A DNA stretch of 64,000 bases from JAFGCL01 sp964423835 (GTDB lineage: Bacteria; Chloroflexota; Dehalococcoidia; UBA2247; RBG-13-53-26), in assembly GCA_964423835.1 (NCBI GenBank), contig CAYRGJ010000014.1, forward strand, positions 1-64,000. The letters are read 5' to 3'. Positions 62,330 through 64,000 of this stretch are shown in pieces. Under the pieces are notes generated by a model, which worked only from the letters and a program-made list of their open reading frames with translations, was not told where the DNA came from and did no database searches. Position numbers and translations under genes: made by a program. The first letter of the stretch is position 1. Every line of letters begins with the position of its first letter.

Positions 62330-63049
62330 ATGTCGCCTGCGCTGGTATTCGTACTGATCATCGTCGCGGTCATCGCGGTGGCCATCGTGGCCGCCGTATG
62401 GGCCGCCCGGATGCGGAGCAAGCGCCGCCAGGAGGTAGCCGGCTGGGCCCAGGCCAACGGCCTGAAGTTCCTCCCCGCCAAAGACCACTCGCTCTGGTTG
62501 CGCTACCAGGCCTTCAAGTGCCTGCAGAAAGGCGACGACCGTTATGCCTACAATATCTGCCTGGGGACGATCGGCCAGCGGGTGACCTGCGGCTTCGACT
62601 ACCACTATGAGACCCACTCTACCGACAGCAAAGGCCACCGCCAGACCCATCACCACCATTTTTCGGCCCTGGTGATAGATGCCGGCATTCCCCTCAAGCC
62701 GCTCTATATCCGCCCCGAGGGGTTCTTCGACAGGGTGACCGAGTTCATGGGCTTCGAAGACATCGATTTCGAGTCCGCCGAGTTCAGCCGGAAGTTCCAC
62801 GTCAAGGCGCCCGACCGCCGCTGGGCCTTCGACGTCCTGCATCAGAAGACCATGGAGCTGATGCTGCTGTACCCCAGGTTCCACATCGAGCTCCAGGGAA
62901 ACCAGGTGATGGCCTACCACGCCAACAAGACCTTCTCCCCGGGGGATTTCAACTCAGCGCTCAAGGTGGTGACTGAAATGCTCGATCTCCTGCCGCCGGG
63001 GGTGGTGGAGGAGCTGCGGGCCAACTACTCGGGAGGTAAACCGGCATGA
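62330..63049 (+). CDS. Membrane-anchored hypothetical protein upstream of lemA
   Basis: A 239-residue protein with one N-terminal helix (about 4-27), then a soluble domain with a His-rich loop (HRQTHHHHF near residue 105). It resembles DUF3137-like proteins found beside lemA, but I am not sure. ATG preceded by AAGAGGA; end overlaps lemA by 4 nt. Confidence 0.7.
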   Translation: MSPALVFVLIIVAVIAVAIVAAVWAARMRSKRRQEVAGWAQANGLKFLPAKDHSLWLRYQAFKCLQKGDDRYAYNICLGTIGQRVTCGFDYHYETHSTDSKGHRQTHHHHFSALVIDAGIPLKPLYIRPEGFFDRVTEFMGFEDIDFESAEFSRKFHVKAPDRRWAFDVLHQKTMELMLLYPRFHIELQGNQVMAYHANKTFSPGDFNSALKVVTEMLDLLPPGVVEELRANYSGGKPA

Positions 63050-63615
63050 GCTCATGGTCCATCGCCGTCATTGTGGTCGTCAGCGTACTGGTGCTCCTGG
63101 TCCTGTGGGTGGCCTTCCTGTACAACGCGCTGGTGCGGGGCCGCAACCACTGCGACGAGTCCTGGTCCGGCATCGACACCGAGCTCAAACGGCGCTACGA
63201 CCTGATCCCCAACCTGGTGGCCACCGTCAAGGGCTACGCCGCCCACGAGAGGGAGACCCTGGAAGTGGTCACCCGGGCCCGCAATGCGGCCGTGGCCAGC
63301 CAGGGATCGCCGGCGGCGCAGGCCAGGGACGAGAACGTGCTGGTGGACGGCCTCAAGAGGCTGCTGGCGGTGGTGGAAAGCTACCCCGACCTGAAGGCCA
63401 GCGACCAGTTCCTCAACCTGCAGAAGCAGCTGGTGGAGACCGAGGACCGCATCCAGAGGGCGCGACGCTTCTACAACGCCAACGTGAGGGACTACAACAA
63501 CCGGGTGCAGGTCATCCCGTCAGCCCTGATCGCCCGCCCCTTCGGCTTCAGGGAGCGCGAGTACTTCGAGATATCGTCCGCCCTGGAGCGCGAGGCGCCG
63601 GCCGTCAAGATCTAG
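63046..63615 (+). CDS. lemA: LemA family protein
   Basis: A 189-residue LemA: N-terminal transmembrane helix (about 5-28), YNALVRGRNHCDESWSGIDTELKRRYDLIPNLV (residues about 26-58) and coiled-coil helices, ending PFGFREREYFEI. Membrane-bound, role poorly defined. Coupled to the preceding gene (ATGA). Confidence 0.94.
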   Translation: MSSWSIAVIVVVSVLVLLVLWVAFLYNALVRGRNHCDESWSGIDTELKRRYDLIPNLVATVKGYAAHERETLEVVTRARNAAVASQGSPAAQARDENVLVDGLKRLLAVVESYPDLKASDQFLNLQKQLVETEDRIQRARRFYNANVRDYNNRVQVIPSALIARPFGFREREYFEISSALEREAPAVKI

Positions 63616-63620
63616 CCGGA

Positions 63621-63944
63621 TCACTCCGCGAACATCTCGGCCAGCACGTCCAGCACCGCTTTCTGTGTCGGCCGGTCCAGCCGCCCCATCCGGTTGACCA
63701 GCCGCGCCTTGTCCACGGTGCGGATCTGGTCCAGGATCACCTGGCCCTTCTTGCCGTCCAGCGTGCAGGGGATGCGGGTTGGATAGCGGTGCCCCTTGCT
63801 GGAGATGGGGGCCACGATGACGGTGTCGATGAAGCGGTTGGTCTCGTCGGGAGAGAGGATGGCGCAGGGGCGGGTCTTTCGGGGCTCGGGTCCGGGCACC
63901 GGGTCTACGTTGACGGCGTACACCTCAAAGCGCTTGACTACCAT
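63621..63944 (-). CDS. mazF: MazF/PemK-type endoribonuclease toxin
   Basis: A 107-residue toxin: RFEVYAVNVDPVPG...PRKTRPCAILSPDE and VIVAPISSKGHRYPTRIP are CcdB/MazF family signatures; it would cut mRNA at specific sites. ATG at 63944 overlaps the antitoxin stop by 7 nt. Confidence 0.92.
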   Translation of the reverse strand: MVVKRFEVYAVNVDPVPGPEPRKTRPCAILSPDETNRFIDTVIVAPISSKGHRYPTRIPCTLDGKKGQVILDQIRTVDKARLVNRMGRLDRPTQKAVLDVLAEMFAE

Positions 63945-64000
63945 TCCCACTTCTCCTCGTCCCAGGCCGTCAGGGTGAAGGCCCTGGGGTCCAGCAGCCG
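63938..64000 (-). CDS. Antitoxin C-terminal end (partial, cut by window edge)
   Basis: The last 20 codons, ending TLTAWDEEKWEW then TAG, run in the frame directly upstream of mazF and overlap it. The acidic, Trp-containing tail fits the toxin-binding end of a MazE-type antitoxin. The rest lies beyond the window. Confidence 0.7.
   Translation of the reverse strand, partial: RLLDPRAFTLTAWDEEKWEW

Overview
The window is a GC-rich, densely coded bacterial chromosome segment, most likely from an anaerobic member of the Chloroflexota, class Dehalococcoidia. The inference rests on the run hslU-rpsB-tsf-pyrH-frr-uppS-cdsA-dxr-rseP-ispG-proS (47.2-61.4 kb), which resembles Dehalococcoides-type gene order, on oxygen-sensitive radical enzymes and 2-hydroxyacyl-CoA dehydratase subunits, and on frequent GTG/TTG starts. 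No rRNA, integrase, transposase or CRISPR array was seen. One tRNA (Val-GAC) is present.

0-18 kb is a catabolic and uptake region. On the minus strand lie a glycyl radical enzyme (GRE) with its activase, a double Lrp/AsnC regulator, a family III CoA-transferase, two tandem-duplicated branched-chain amino acid type binding lipoproteins, a complete LivGFHM ABC transporter and a class III aminotransferase. Divergent from these, on the plus strand, is a pair of 2-hydroxyacyl-CoA dehydratase-type subunits. A membrane protein and a DegV protein sit between. Together they look like import, deamination, CoA activation and radical removal of water, or of another leaving group, from an amino acid-like or aromatic substrate. 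The substrate cannot be read from the sequence.

18-35 kb is mixed: an MBL-fold hydrolase, a three-gene ABC exporter, tRNA-Val, folE, a lipid kinase, thrC-(zinc ribbon)-hom, a SurA-like lipoprotein-type chaperone, rpsF-ssb-rpsR, glyA-comF, a nitroreductase, an HSD10-like dehydrogenase and pilT. A 424-bp gene-free, hairpin-rich stretch precedes a Cache-type chemoreceptor (34.9 kb).

37-42.5 kb is a pantothenate operon (minus strand): a PanE-like DUF2520 protein, panD, panB, a SagB-type nitroreductase, panC, then a divergent PEP carboxykinase. It is preceded by a promoter, a 25-codon ORF and an intrinsic terminator sitting just before the first start codon, which together look like an attenuation leader. 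42.6-47 kb carries a second family III CoA-transferase, a 35-39 bp tandem repeat, ftsK and a family 4 uracil-DNA glycosylase.

47-61 kb is the translation/isoprenoid cluster. It is interrupted twice: by an SDR-fold protein lacking its catalytic Tyr and Lys between tsf and pyrH, and by a gene remnant plus an ABC exporter between cdsA and dxr. The last 3 kb holds an SDR, a membrane protein with LemA, and a MazF toxin whose antitoxin runs off the window edge.

All functional calls are made by reading motifs; no database search was run.
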